DNA of 64,000 nucleotides, from positions 2,378,001-2,442,000 of the forward strand of contig CP048620.1 in NCBI GenBank assembly GCA_015698305.1, written 5' to 3'. The notes beneath the pieces are model-generated. The model saw nothing but the letters and a program-made list of their open reading frames with translations, was not told where the DNA came from and did no database searches. Positions within the stretch are counted from its first letter, which is position 1; the number at the start of each line of letters is the position of its first letter. The position numbers and the translations under genes were made by a program. The DNA comes from Candidatus Nitrohelix vancouverensis (lineage in GTDB: Bacteria; Nitrospinota; Nitrospinia; Nitrospinales; VA-1). Below are positions 52,589-63,263 of this stretch, piece by piece.

Positions 52589-53461
52589 TCAGGATGGGTA
52601 GAGGCGCGCGTGACTCTCTAGGTGTTGGTCGTAGAGGCGCGCCATTTTCAGGGAAATGGAACCGGGTTTGCCGCTTCCGATCATTTTGCCGTCGATCTGG
52701 GTGACAGGCATTACGCGCTTGATGGTTCCCGTAATAAAAATTTCATCGGCGGAAATCATGGCCTCCACAGGCCAACGCCCCTCTTCAACGGGCATGTCAT
52801 TTTCTTCAGCTATCCGCATGATGACGCGCCGGGTGATGCCTTCGAGAATGCCGCAGTTCAGCGCGGGTGTGAAGAGCGTTCCATCGCTACAGAAAAATAT
52901 ATTGCTTGTGGTGCTTTCAGTGATGCAACCCGCCGCGTTCAGCATGATGGCGTCGTGAGCGCCCGAGCGGTTCGCTTCCATGATCGCCAGAATATTATTC
53001 AGGTAATTGCCGGTCTTCATGCTGGGATTCAATGAATCGCTCGAATTTCTTTTGACGGAGACCACGGCCAGATTCACTCCTGTGACGTAATTTTCAGCCG
53101 GGTATTTTTTTTCCTGAGTCACATAGATGATGACGTTGGGTTTGTGACAGGAAGACGGGTCTATGTTCACGTCCCCTTCCCCGCGAGTCACAATGATGCG
53201 AATATAGGATTCTTCATTGCCAGCCGCTTGCAGGGTTCGCTCCACTTCCTGAATCAATCGATTCCGGTCAAAGGGGATGTCGAGAAAAATCCCTGCGGCA
53301 GAGCCTTGCAGGCGATCGATGTGTTCGTTGAGAAAACAGGGAACGTTGTTTGACGTGGCGATGACTTCATACACGCTGTCCCCAAACAAGAAACCGTGGT
53401 CGTAAAATGAGATGGATAAATTATCGCTGATTTGACCGTTGCAATTGATTTTTGTCGACAT
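52589..53461 (-). CDS. class IV PLP aminotransferase (IlvE/D-amino-acid type)
   Basis: This 290-residue fold-type IV enzyme has YDHGFLFGDSVYE (21-33), the cofactor lysine in MKTGNYLNNILA, and ITESTTSNIFF. KTGNYLNN is closer to branched-chain aminotransferases than the pabC-like paralogue at 3000. It is 13 bases upstream of coaE. Substrate uncertain. Confidence 0.8.
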   Translation of the reverse strand: MSTKINCNGQISDNLSISFYDHGFLFGDSVYEVIATSNNVPCFLNEHIDRLQGSAAGIFLDIPFDRNRLIQEVERTLQAAGNEESYIRIIVTRGEGDVNIDPSSCHKPNVIIYVTQEKKYPAENYVTGVNLAVVSVKRNSSDSLNPSMKTGNYLNNILAIMEANRSGAHDAIMLNAAGCITESTTSNIFFCSDGTLFTPALNCGILEGITRRVIMRIAEENDMPVEEGRWPVEAMISADEIFITGTIKRVMPVTQIDGKMIGSGKPGSISLKMARLYDQHLESHARLYPS

Positions 53462-53523
53462 CTGTAACTGGCGCGCTTTCGTGTAAAGAGTTTGAATTTT
53501 CCGTTCCTGTGAGTGGCGGGAAC

Positions 53524-54273
53524 TTATTTTTTCTGGTCGAGCTTTTTCAACAACTCATCCAGTTTTTTCATATCGTCTTCGGTGTATTTCTCTTGCGGTT
53601 TCCCCAATAGTTCTTTGGCGCCTTCAAGATTACCCGCTAGTGAATTCATTTGGTCCTTGCCAGAGCCGGACTGACCGCTCTCGGCGGACTTGCTGTCCAT
53701 CGCCCCGACCAAAGATTGCAGTTCCTTAAATTTTTCCTTGAGTCCATTGATGGAGTCTCCGGCGGCTTCGCCCATGTCTGGAATTTTATCCATCAGGCTT
53801 TGTGATGCGCCAACAGTGTTTTTCATGATTTGGGCCACTTCAGCCAGGTAGGGTTCGAACTTGGAACCGGCGGTGATTTTACTGTGAAAATCAGGAAAAA
53901 AGCCAAGAGGAATCATCAGGATTGAAAGCAGGACAAAGCCTTTGACCAGACCAACGGCGCCGCCAAGGAGCCGGTCCATGCCCGACAGTCCCGCCGATTC
54001 CTGAAACAACAGGTTGCGGACCATTCTTCCCACAAATGAAATAGCGACAGCAGCGCCAAAATAAATCAGGATGAAAGCGACTACTTTGGCGACGGTTTCA
54101 TTGCCCAGAGAATCTTCCAGAACGGATGCAAAATCATACTGAAATTTAAGCGCCGTGAGATAACCGCCAACATAGGCCAGCAGGGAGAAAATTTCCCGAA
54201 CGAATCCTTTAAAAATGGAGTAGAGCAGGCTGAGGGTGAGTACGATCGCGACAATAGTGTCAAATGGGGTCAT
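53524..54273 (-). CDS. CvpA family membrane protein
   Basis: The 249-residue protein has four membrane segments in the first 130 residues (starting FDTIVAIVLTLSLLYSIFKGFVRE), with GLSGMDRLLGGAVGLVKG typical of CvpA (colicin V production) proteins. The polar C-terminal half is Lys/Glu-rich and probably coiled. Its role in the envelope is not established. Confidence 0.85.
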   Translation of the reverse strand: MTPFDTIVAIVLTLSLLYSIFKGFVREIFSLLAYVGGYLTALKFQYDFASVLEDSLGNETVAKVVAFILIYFGAAVAISFVGRMVRNLLFQESAGLSGMDRLLGGAVGLVKGFVLLSILMIPLGFFPDFHSKITAGSKFEPYLAEVAQIMKNTVGASQSLMDKIPDMGEAAGDSINGLKEKFKELQSLVGAMDSKSAESGQSGSGKDQMNSLAGNLEGAKELLGKPQEKYTEDDMKKLDELLKKLDQKK

Positions 54274-54303
54274 AGAGAATCCAGAATTTTGAATAAAGAT
54301 TTA

Positions 54304-56709
54304 TTAATCGCGCACGCCTGTCAATACGTCGGTGATGCCATCGCTGTAGCGCTCCTGATAGAGCGCTCTGTACAATATAAAATTTCTAAGAACTTTTTTA
54401 ACATAATCCCGGGTTTCATAATAGGGGATAGATTCCATGAACTCAAGGATGTCGTAATCCTTGCGCAGTCGTCTCCAGGAACGAACCTTGCCGGGGCCGG
54501 CGTTGTAAGCGGCCAGGGCGAAGACCGCATTGTTATCCAGACCTTCGAGGAGTTGATTCAAGTAGTGGGAACCTATGGGAATGTTGACCCCTGGGTCGCT
54601 CAAGTCCTTTTCGTCTGGAATGGGCAGGCCCATGTTTTTTGCGACCCTGCGCGCGGTTGAGGGAAGCAGTTGCATCAGGCCGATGGCGTTCGCTGAGGAT
54701 TTGATCGCGGGTGTGAATGCGCTTTCCTGACGGATCAAGGATGCGATGAAATAGGGATTGAGCTTGTGTCTTTCAGCCTGTTTCCGGATAGGTTCAAAAA
54801 ATCCTTTTGGAAACATAAACTGTAGAGCCAGCATTGAATGAGCGTCATTGGGATTGCTTTCGAAGGTCCTCCAGGCAATACGCATTGAATTCTGGTAACT
54901 ATCCACTCTGGCGGAGAGCTGGGCCAGATAGATCATGAATTCAGGCGAATCGGCTTGATATGAAAATGAATCCAGTTCTTTGCGCGCCCAATCGATCAAA
55001 TGTATCGAAGCCAGCTTTTCGGCGCGGTTCAAGCGCTTTCTGTCGATATCACCCAGTCCGGGAATCCTCTGCAAAAGCTCTGGGGGAGTTTTTTCTTTAG
55101 GGAGCAGGCGGTCCAACCGTTCCCTGTTTAATAGAGAATAAAAATCAAATGGAAACTTTTGCTCCAGATCAGCCAGAGTTTGTTTCGCTAAAGCATCTTT
55201 GTTGAGACGTTTCTGGACATCGCTCAACCAGAACAAAGTGGAGGCATGATACTTTTTATTTTCTGGAAAGACGTCGAGAAGACCCTTGTAAACGGGACTC
55301 TCAAAGAAGCGATCGGCCTCTATGAAAGCGGTTTCAGATTCTGCAAGTTTTCCGCGTATGCGCTCCAACCAGCCCAGCTTGAAAAAACTGGAAGCGGTGT
55401 AAGGTCCGGAATTGTAGCGTTGAATCAATGTCCGGTAATAGGTCAATGCGTCGTCAAAACGTTCCTGATCCTCGCGGATACGCCCCAGAAAATAGAGGGA
55501 CTTGTGGGTGAGGCTGACTTCCAATGGGAAATCGATTGTGATGGATTCAAATACAACTGCGGCGTTGTCTCTCATGCCTCGCGACCAGACACCGAGGCCG
55601 AGCGCATAGCGTTCCTGAACGGATAAGGTTTTGAGCAAGGGGTCGTGAGATGATTGCCACTCTCTGTCGAGTAATTCAGCTTTCAAGCCGTCTATCAATG
55701 ATTTGGTGATCGCGTCCACTTCCAGGTCGCCTGCAAATTCCTTACGTAATTCTGCCGCCTGACTCAGGCGTTCTCCATTATTTTCAAATTTAGCGGTATG
55801 GAAATTTCTAAAAATTTCTTTTTCCGGGAGAGCCTTATCTGATTGCAATCGATTTCCAGAAGATTCCAATTTGATGCGCAGAGAATTGAGCTGGATAGTC
55901 AGGGGTGCGAAAGCAGGGAATTGTTCCTTGTAGGTTTCGGCGTGATTTTGAAATCTCTCGGTCAGAGCTTTGATGATTTCCGCAGATGGATTGCTACGTA
56001 AAATAAACTGGTATTGATCTTCCGTTTCGAACCAATCCCCAGCGGCTTGATAGGTGTCGGCAAGGGCGAGCGCCACCTGATTGACAAACTCATGGTTACC
56101 GGGAAAAGACCGCATGAGCGCGCGCCGGTAAGCCTGCCAGGCCTTTTTATGATTGTTGGTCGCAAAGAAAGCGTCGCCCAGTTCTCTGTCCGTTTTCGCA
56201 AGGTCCTCTTCAATGCTGTCAATGAAAGGACTCAAGGGGTAATTGCGATGGATCAGTAATAGCTGATCTCTTGCATTTTTCAATAAACGGATCGCAGATT
56301 GAGGGTTTTTATTTGCAAGCGACTCTTGCGCATGTCGACGCTGTGATAGCGATAAAATATACAGGCGATAATCTTGCAGAATAAAATTACCAAGTATCTG
56401 GTTTTTTAAAATCTTTTCTGCGCTGTGATAGTTTTCCTGTAGGAAAAGAATGTAGCCGAGGGCAAGCGCGAGCAGATTTTTATCTTCCGTTTCCTTCATA
56501 TCCGCACGCGATTTTCGCAATTCACTGTAAAGCGTCGAAAGGCGTTCTTTGTCCAGGGACTTCAGATCAGCGTAGCCGTCTGAAATGGGGAATTTATCAA
56601 AAGGAAATGGATCTCTTGATTTGTAAATATCCAAATGATCTGCAAACAATTGCGGGACAAAACAAATCGAAAACATCCATACAGCAAGGGCGATACCGGG
56701 TAGTTTCAT
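54304..56709 (-). CDS. soluble lytic murein transglycosylase (Slt-type)
   Basis: The 801-residue protein has a signal peptide (about 5-24), a long N-terminal helical/TPR-like superhelix (about 60-620) and a C-terminal SLT domain (about 640-780) with the catalytic Glu in LIRQESAFTP, followed by GLMQLLPSTA and ALAAYNAGPGKV. It cleaves peptidoglycan to 1,6-anhydromuropeptides. It overlaps the Nudix gene by 4 bases. Confidence 0.92.
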   Translation of the reverse strand: MKLPGIALAVWMFSICFVPQLFADHLDIYKSRDPFPFDKFPISDGYADLKSLDKERLSTLYSELRKSRADMKETEDKNLLALALGYILFLQENYHSAEKILKNQILGNFILQDYRLYILSLSQRRHAQESLANKNPQSAIRLLKNARDQLLLIHRNYPLSPFIDSIEEDLAKTDRELGDAFFATNNHKKAWQAYRRALMRSFPGNHEFVNQVALALADTYQAAGDWFETEDQYQFILRSNPSAEIIKALTERFQNHAETYKEQFPAFAPLTIQLNSLRIKLESSGNRLQSDKALPEKEIFRNFHTAKFENNGERLSQAAELRKEFAGDLEVDAITKSLIDGLKAELLDREWQSSHDPLLKTLSVQERYALGLGVWSRGMRDNAAVVFESITIDFPLEVSLTHKSLYFLGRIREDQERFDDALTYYRTLIQRYNSGPYTASSFFKLGWLERIRGKLAESETAFIEADRFFESPVYKGLLDVFPENKKYHASTLFWLSDVQKRLNKDALAKQTLADLEQKFPFDFYSLLNRERLDRLLPKEKTPPELLQRIPGLGDIDRKRLNRAEKLASIHLIDWARKELDSFSYQADSPEFMIYLAQLSARVDSYQNSMRIAWRTFESNPNDAHSMLALQFMFPKGFFEPIRKQAERHKLNPYFIASLIRQESAFTPAIKSSANAIGLMQLLPSTARRVAKNMGLPIPDEKDLSDPGVNIPIGSHYLNQLLEGLDNNAVFALAAYNAGPGKVRSWRRLRKDYDILEFMESIPYYETRDYVKKVLRNFILYRALYQERYSDGITDVLTGVRD

Positions 56710-57212
56710 GAGGTGTTGGCTTGGAAACGATTCCAGATAAGAACGAACGAAGAGGTGAATTGATTCGAAGGCGATTGTAGCGCGATTTCTATTTCCTCAA
56801 AGGTCCAGAAGCGTCCTTCGCTGATTTCATCGCGATTGATGATAATGGTCTGATCCGTGTGACAGGAATAGACTCGAACATGCTCGTTGAAGGTTTGCGG
56901 GCAAGCGGATAATGAAAAGGCTATTTTCAAATCGGATTTAATACCCAATTCTTCCTGCAACTCACGATGCGCCGCCGTATCATAGTCCTCTCCAGCGTCT
57001 ACATGCCCGGATGTGGAGGAATCCCATAAGCCGGGATTTTCATCTTTGGATTCGGCCCGCTTCTGCAAAAACAAATCGCCGGCAGGGTTCAGGACAAAAA
57101 TATGCACGGATCGGTGCATCCAGCCTTTTTGATGGACTTCCCTGCGAGTGGCTTGACCAATGATATGATCCTGAGCGTCAACCACGTCGAACATTTCATC
57201 GCCGTTATCCAT
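56706..57212 (-). CDS. Nudix hydrolase, IDI-like
   Basis: The 168-residue protein has a complete Nudix box GHVDAGEDYDTAAHRELQEE plus LGI. The N-terminus (MFDVVDAQDHIIGQATRREVH) and HRSVHIFVLN resemble the isopentenyl-diphosphate isomerase-like and YfcD-type Nudix groups. Substrate unknown. Confidence 0.85.
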   Translation of the reverse strand: MDNGDEMFDVVDAQDHIIGQATRREVHQKGWMHRSVHIFVLNPAGDLFLQKRAESKDENPGLWDSSTSGHVDAGEDYDTAAHRELQEELGIKSDLKIAFSLSACPQTFNEHVRVYSCHTDQTIIINRDEISEGRFWTFEEIEIALQSPSNQFTSSFVLIWNRFQANTS

Positions 57213-57227
57213 AGTGGGAAAATACGC

Positions 57228-58550
57228 TCAAGAACCGTTTTGCTGAGAACGCAGATAAGCCAGTTCTTGTGGAATCGGTTTGTCCTCGCAATAATTATTC
57301 TGAGCAAGAATTTTTAAATCTTCAAGCACGCGCGGATCGCTTTCGAATTGCACGTTTTGAAGTCCCTTGTCGGCAATGATACCGCCTGCCTGCAACATGC
57401 TCATCACGGAACGGGCATTGAACTTCTCATCGTCGACAATGAGAAACAGGTCGGAGTCGTATTGCCGTGAAATTAAAGAAAGGTAAGTAGAGGGCCTGGC
57501 ATGGAAGCCAAGGGGTTGAGGGATCGGCAGAATGATTTTCTGGGTTTTGAGATATTGCATGAGAATATCTTTGGAAATTTCACTTCCTCGCTGAATGAAA
57601 TAAAGAGCGTAAAAATAGGCGAAATTGACGATCTTATCAAGCAGGTCGTTCTTATCCGCCATCATGGATATTTTTCTTTTACATTCCCCCGGGCGAATGG
57701 CGTCTTCATGTCGTTCGTATAAATGCGATAACCAGAGGGCCGCCGCTAACAGGTGAAGCGGCATGGAGATATACCCGCGAATGTATTTCAATTGTTCACA
57801 GTCCTGCTCCATCTTTGTGTTTTTGACATAGGTATCGTATTCAGACTGTACGTTGTGAATCAGATTCAAATATTCCCGGATTTTCTTTTCATTGAGTTTC
57901 CCCGGGACGATGATTTTTAATTCCTCGGGCTCTGTTGTACTTTCAATTTTGGAATCAACCATCATTCGCGACGCGTTCTGAATGATTTCGCATAAGCCAA
58001 TGATGCGTTCGCTTTCATCTTTCATTTCATCTTCGCTTATATTTCTTGGCAGTCTCCTGTTGGCGAGCACTTCGGATATTTCCGGCGGATGATCGGTTTC
58101 ATCACAAGCATTCAATCCGTTCTCCTGGCCAGTCGCCAGTGTTTCCTTGAACAAGTTGTAAATGGAACTGTTGAGAAAGCTCAATGTTTCATCAGCATTT
58201 TTTTTGAAGGCCGCGTCCATTTCAGGGTTTTCCTGAAGATTGTAATAGGGATAACGGTCGAGAACATGACGCACATAAAATGCGGCTAAAGAAAGGTTTC
58301 TTATTGAAGCTATGTACTCTGAAAAAAACGACCATTTCTTGTTTTCCCTCGCGCCATAATCATCGAGAAAACTTTCGAGCGAATCGATTTCATAATGCAG
58401 GTGAGAGTAGAACTTTTTTGAAACTTCTTTGCCGCTTGCAAATTTACTGTTCAGTTTATTGAACAGCTTGCAAAATTCAAAAAAAGGAGGTTGCGCCAGG
58501 TCGCGAAATTCATCTTCGTTGATAATTTGATAAAGAGATTTGGGTTCCAT
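57228..58550 (-). CDS. large helical protein with C-terminal HPr-like phosphocarrier domain
   Basis: From ATG 58550 the protein has 440 residues. The first about 335 are helical and match no family that I recognise. The C-terminal part (about 337-423) fits an HPr domain: ILPIPQPLGFHARPSTYLSL with the phospho-site His350, and RSVMSMLQAGG with Ser381 where HPr has its regulatory serine (KSIM). HPr is normally a free 85-90-residue protein. A TTG at 58571 would add seven residues. It is in a minus-strand run with HNH, Nudix and Slt genes. PTS or nitrogen-PTS signalling is inferred; the other PTS enzymes are not here. Confidence 0.7.
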   Translation of the reverse strand: MEPKSLYQIINEDEFRDLAQPPFFEFCKLFNKLNSKFASGKEVSKKFYSHLHYEIDSLESFLDDYGARENKKWSFFSEYIASIRNLSLAAFYVRHVLDRYPYYNLQENPEMDAAFKKNADETLSFLNSSIYNLFKETLATGQENGLNACDETDHPPEISEVLANRRLPRNISEDEMKDESERIIGLCEIIQNASRMMVDSKIESTTEPEELKIIVPGKLNEKKIREYLNLIHNVQSEYDTYVKNTKMEQDCEQLKYIRGYISMPLHLLAAALWLSHLYERHEDAIRPGECKRKISMMADKNDLLDKIVNFAYFYALYFIQRGSEISKDILMQYLKTQKIILPIPQPLGFHARPSTYLSLISRQYDSDLFLIVDDEKFNARSVMSMLQAGGIIADKGLQNVQFESDPRVLEDLKILAQNNYCEDKPIPQELAYLRSQQNGS

Positions 58551-58576
58551 GAGGTGTTTTCCGCAAGTCAAACTGC

Positions 58577-59119
58577 CTAAGAATAATAAGCGCCCTTGAT
58601 GATTTTTTCAGGAAGGTATTTGCGCCAGATGTCGAGATGTGATTTCGGTCCAGTGGGTACCGCAAAGTGGAAATATTGAAATTGAGGTTGCTTGGGTTGT
58701 TTCATCAAACGCATGTTGGCTTCGACAACGGTTCGATTGCCTTTTTTCAGGTTGCAGGGTTTGCAGGCGATCACGACATTGTCCCATTTCGCCTCGCCTC
58801 CTTTTGATTTTGGAAACACATGATCGAGAGTTAAGGGTTGCCTCGTATCCCCACAATACTGGCACATAAAGCTGTCGCGGCGCAGGATATTTTTTTTGCT
58901 GAAAGCGATTCGGTTGGAGCGTTTGACACGAACCAGATTGAGTACCCGGATCACTGCGGGCAACCTGAATTCCGCATTGGGCGAACGGATCACATAACCA
59001 TCGCTTTCAACGGCTTCGGCGCGACCGGACAAAATCATGATGATGGCGCGCTTGGCGCTGCAAAATTGTAGCGGTTGGTAGGAATAATTTAAAACCAGAC
59101 TTTTGACCGAATCGAGCAT
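58577..59119 (-). CDS. HNH endonuclease
   Basis: From ATG 59119 (AGGGA 8 bases upstream) the protein has 180 residues with the HNH nuclease core: CQYC (86-89), LDHVFPKSKGG (98-108, Asp99-His100), WDNVV and ACKPCNLKKGNRT. Such single-domain HNH proteins are common and their physiological role is often unclear. A 23-residue upstream extension is in frame but not protein-like for the family. Confidence 0.85.
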   Translation of the reverse strand: MLDSVKSLVLNYSYQPLQFCSAKRAIIMILSGRAEAVESDGYVIRSPNAEFRLPAVIRVLNLVRVKRSNRIAFSKKNILRRDSFMCQYCGDTRQPLTLDHVFPKSKGGEAKWDNVVIACKPCNLKKGNRTVVEANMRLMKQPKQPQFQYFHFAVPTGPKSHLDIWRKYLPEKIIKGAYYS

Positions 59120-59249
59120 CAATGAATTCCCTGAAACAGGTTCATTCAATAACTTGATGAGTGTATTTAACGCTTCATTTACTGTCAATACTGTCGTTGA
59201 TAATACTTCAAATATCGATTCTTTCTAACACAGGGAATGGGTCTTTGTA

Positions 59250-60674
59250 TTAGAAAATAGCGCCCTGCCCCAACAAGCCTTTTGGGTCCAATTCAGCTTT
59301 CACCTTTCTCATATCAGCGAGTCCTGCATCGCCGACCATTTGTCGTAAAAATTCCTTTTTGAGTTTCCCGATACCGTGTTCCGCCGAGATGGTTCCGTCC
59401 CATTCCAAAACCTGGTCGACCAGCGAATGATACAGCGTCATGATTTCTTCTTTCTGGCTTCCCCCGGATTTCGGAAATAAATTGATGTGTAGATGATTGT
59501 CGCCAATATGTCCGAACATGACAAAATCGATTGTTTGCTGGGAAAGGGATCGTTTGTAAAAATTCATGAGTTCTAAAAAATGCTGATCTGAAGTCGCCAG
59601 ATCGGTGCCCATTTTAACCCATCCTTTTCGGCTGATTTCCTCGTTCAACAGTTGCGGCAAAGTGTGCCTGAATTCATGGAAGCGATCTACATCTCGATTG
59701 CTTTGAGCAAACCAGGAGGATTCCAGATCCACCCTGTTTTCATCAAGGAATTCAACCCAGGCTTCGGTAATGGCATCGCTGTTTGTATCCTTATAAAGGT
59801 CCTGCTCGACGAATAAAGCGGCCTGGGCGGTTGGCGGCGTGTTCTCATATTTCGTTTTCAAACGTTTGAGTGAATTGCAGTCGAAGTATTCCAGAGAACA
59901 AGGGGAAATCAATTCGTTCTGCTGTGCTTTTATCGCGTTTACAAGTTCCCATGAACTTTCCTCGTCCTCAAAAAACAGGATGGCGCTGAAAAAATCAACC
60001 GGTTCGGGGCGCAATTGCAGTTTCATTCGCGTTGTGATTCCGAGCGTGCCGCCTGAGCCGATGAAAATATCGAGCCAATCCATATCGGCCTGCATGTAAT
60101 AACCTGCCGCATTTTTACACTTCGGGCTGATATAGCTGACTTTGGGGAAAGTAATGCACGATCCGTCGTCTAATGAAAGAGGCTCTGCAATGGTTTCGCC
60201 GCGCTTTAATAAGGCATGACGTCCGTCTGCAAGAAACACATGCGCCTCTTTCACATAGTCCCGGGTGACGCCAAATTTGTAGCTCCGCGATCCAGAAGCG
60301 TTGGTGGCAAAATTGCCTCCCAAAAAGGACAAGGCTTCTGTTGGATTGGGCGGGTAAAAATACCCGCTCCCCTTCAGCCGGGTTTGAAGGTCTTTCAAAC
60401 GAACTGCGGCGCCCACTTCAATGCAAGCGTCGGCAAGCTCTCCGATCCGGTCGAATTTTTCAACTGATAGGACGGCGCCTCCCAGCGGGGTGCGTCCTGC
60501 CGTCAAACCGGTGCCTGCGCCGGAAATGGTAATCGGTTCTTCATTGGTCTTCAAAAACTCTCTGAGGTCATCTTCGGATTCAGGAATCGCAACCGCTGTG
60601 GCATGGCCCTCTGCATAATTGGAAGCGTCCTTCAAATAGGCTGAAATTTCAGTCGGAGCGGTTTTTAAAATCAT
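59250..60674 (-). CDS. FAD-linked oxidase (GlcD/D-lactate dehydrogenase type)
   Basis: The 474-residue protein has the PCMH-type FAD domain: PITISGAGTGLTAGRTPLGGAVLSV near residues 47-72 and FLGGNFATNASGSRSYKFG, followed by the GlcD C-terminal domain with FGHIGDNHLHINLFP and SAEHGIGKLK. It oxidises a 2-hydroxy acid such as D-lactate, glycolate or D-2-hydroxyglutarate. It begins 4 bases after a VOC gene. Confidence 0.85.
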   Translation of the reverse strand: MILKTAPTEISAYLKDASNYAEGHATAVAIPESEDDLREFLKTNEEPITISGAGTGLTAGRTPLGGAVLSVEKFDRIGELADACIEVGAAVRLKDLQTRLKGSGYFYPPNPTEALSFLGGNFATNASGSRSYKFGVTRDYVKEAHVFLADGRHALLKRGETIAEPLSLDDGSCITFPKVSYISPKCKNAAGYYMQADMDWLDIFIGSGGTLGITTRMKLQLRPEPVDFFSAILFFEDEESSWELVNAIKAQQNELISPCSLEYFDCNSLKRLKTKYENTPPTAQAALFVEQDLYKDTNSDAITEAWVEFLDENRVDLESSWFAQSNRDVDRFHEFRHTLPQLLNEEISRKGWVKMGTDLATSDQHFLELMNFYKRSLSQQTIDFVMFGHIGDNHLHINLFPKSGGSQKEEIMTLYHSLVDQVLEWDGTISAEHGIGKLKKEFLRQMVGDAGLADMRKVKAELDPKGLLGQGAIF

Positions 60675-60678
60675 CTGA

Positions 60679-61275
60679 TTAGATTCGTGTGGACTCCATC
60701 AGGCCGTCGGCCTGGGGCGGGAGAAAACCTTCGTATCCGTTATGACGCTCAATAAGTTCTAACACCGTGAAAACTTTTCCTTCCTTTATTTCAGGAGTGG
60801 AAAAAATCTGTCTCAGGTCGGATTTTCTTTCGCCAATGATCTGATCCGAAAAGGACAGCCCCTGTTCGCTTAGTTTCTGCAAGGCGATTTCGATATCATT
60901 GACCTGAATGGCGATATGATGAAAGGTCTGGTCGCCGTGGTCGTTCACCCATTGCGGGATCAGACTTTTCGTTCCTCGCTCGTCTGCGAAAGCCTGGTCG
61001 ATGAAGAGCGCCGGGTAACCTGGCTTTCTGTATACTTTGGCCCACCAGTGATCGAAAGTCAGAACGCCTATTTGCTCGTCCTGTACATAACCCATTTCCT
61101 CAAATTCAAGGGCGCGCTGGTCGACATTGTCCGTTCGTATCGTGCAATGATCGATCAAGGGGCGCAGGCCTACCCCTGTATCGTTCAATAAGTTGTTTAA
61201 CAGATTTGCGGCCTGATTCCCCTCAAGGTAGCGCTGGATATAATCGTCGAGAATCAAGTTCAATTGAGCGTTCAT
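60679..61275 (-). CDS. VOC superfamily protein (HPPD-like)
   Basis: The 198-residue protein has potential metal ligands His43 (DHCTIR), His120 (FHHIAIQV) and Glu173 (VLELIER), in the order and spacing of metal-dependent VOC dioxygenases. No exact family is named. Its position before a hydroxyacid oxidase suggests action on a 2-oxo or 2-hydroxy acid; inference only. Confidence 0.65.
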   Translation of the reverse strand: MNAQLNLILDDYIQRYLEGNQAANLLNNLLNDTGVGLRPLIDHCTIRTDNVDQRALEFEEMGYVQDEQIGVLTFDHWWAKVYRKPGYPALFIDQAFADERGTKSLIPQWVNDHGDQTFHHIAIQVNDIEIALQKLSEQGLSFSDQIIGERKSDLRQIFSTPEIKEGKVFTVLELIERHNGYEGFLPPQADGLMESTRI

Positions 61276-61283
61276 GATCCATT

Positions 61284-61451
61284 TTACTGATTTTCAGTCG
61301 TGTTCTTTTCAATCGTCTCTGCGGCTTTTGCCTTTTCTTTATTTTGTTCCAGTTCTTTGGGGTAATGATTGATGAACTTTGCGTATTTAAACAAAGAATA
61401 GAACATAAACAGTACAAACAGGGTGATGGCTACTAATACAAAATTTTCCAC
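61284..61451 (-). CDS. small single-span membrane protein, 55 aa
   Basis: The frame starts with GTG at 61451, 7 bases after AAAGG. It encodes a hydrophobic N-terminal segment (FVLVAITLFVLFMFYSLF) and a charged Lys/Glu-rich tail. It lies 28 bases downstream of the siroheme gene and 8 bases upstream of the VOC gene, so it probably belongs to that operon. No family recognised. Confidence 0.6.
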   Translation of the reverse strand: MENFVLVAITLFVLFMFYSLFKYAKFINHYPKELEQNKEKAKAAETIEKNTTENQ

Positions 61452-61479
61452 TTGATGGCCTTTTTCCAGAAATTAATAA

Positions 61480-62175
61480 TCACTCTTCAATTTTACCAGA
61501 ATTTACGACCCTTTCGGGTAAAGAATATTCCCTTAGCAAAGCGAGCGCCAGGTCTCTTGCTGTGTTGAACTGATTTTGGCTCAACTGTTTTTGTATGGCT
61601 GGGTTCTCTTGCAGGAGTTGCAAGAATGATTTTCTTTGCTCTGCTGAGGATAATACCGTTTTCGCTTCCTCACGGATTTCACTTTGTAGACGGATTTGCA
61701 ACAGATCAAGCTCCGAAATAAGGTCAGGGAGAGCGCTTTCCAGCGATTCTCGAAGTTTGCGCGCCATTAAAGGACTTTTTCCATTTGTAGACAGAGCTAA
61801 TCGGACGCTGTTCTTGAAATTTATCACGGCGGGATGTGAAAAATCCGAATATTCAGGATCGTCAACCGAATAGACATAGGCGTCTGTTGCTTTTGCCGCA
61901 TTGATAATGGAACGATTGAGCGCTTTATCATCCGTGGTCGCCAAGACCATGTAGCAAGGGAAAAAAGCCTCAATTCGGCTCGCATCGCTCAAAGTTTCTG
62001 TAATCAATTGGTAATTTTCATTTTCAAGATGTTCCTCCAGCTTCGGGTGGAATGCGGAAGCGATGAAAATCAATTGCGCGCCCTGCCCCGTCAAGCCCTG
62101 CACCTTGCGGGTGGTTTCGCGTCCCCCGCCAATGATGAGAATCTTTTTTTGAAATATATTGAGATCGACCAGCAT
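61480..62175 (-). CDS. precorrin-2 dehydrogenase/sirohydrochlorin ferrochelatase-like (CysG N-domain, Met8)
   Basis: The 231-residue protein has the NAD site LIIGGGRETTRKVQGL (12-28), MVLATTDDKALNRSI, SVDDPEYSDFSHPA and LALSTNGKSPLMARKLRE, all hallmarks of the Met8/CysG N-terminal domain. It converts precorrin-2 to sirohydrochlorin and perhaps siroheme. Other tetrapyrrole genes (ccsA-hemA-hemC) are in the window but not adjacent. Confidence 0.88.
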   Translation of the reverse strand: MLVDLNIFQKKILIIGGGRETTRKVQGLTGQGAQLIFIASAFHPKLEEHLENENYQLITETLSDASRIEAFFPCYMVLATTDDKALNRSIINAAKATDAYVYSVDDPEYSDFSHPAVINFKNSVRLALSTNGKSPLMARKLRESLESALPDLISELDLLQIRLQSEIREEAKTVLSSAEQRKSFLQLLQENPAIQKQLSQNQFNTARDLALALLREYSLPERVVNSGKIEE

Positions 62176-62188
62176 AAATAAACTATAG

Positions 62189-62218
62189 TTGAATTCTGTT
62201 TGTTACTATTATTATAGT
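62189..62218 (+). promoter_or_regulatory. putative promoter of the MoxR-like gene
   Basis: TTGAAT (62189-62194) and TATAGT (62213-62218) are spaced by 18 bp in the divergent region between the siroheme and MoxR genes. Consensus-based. Confidence 0.4.
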
Positions 62219-62306
62219 CTAACTGCTTCGCTGTTTTTGAAAAACTCTATTGTCGTCATGTCGCCGACTCAAGACCTGCTGTTATTTTGAACCAAAGGAG
62301 AATCTG

Positions 62307-63251
<945 letters not shown>

Positions 63252-63263
63252 GACCCCCACTCA

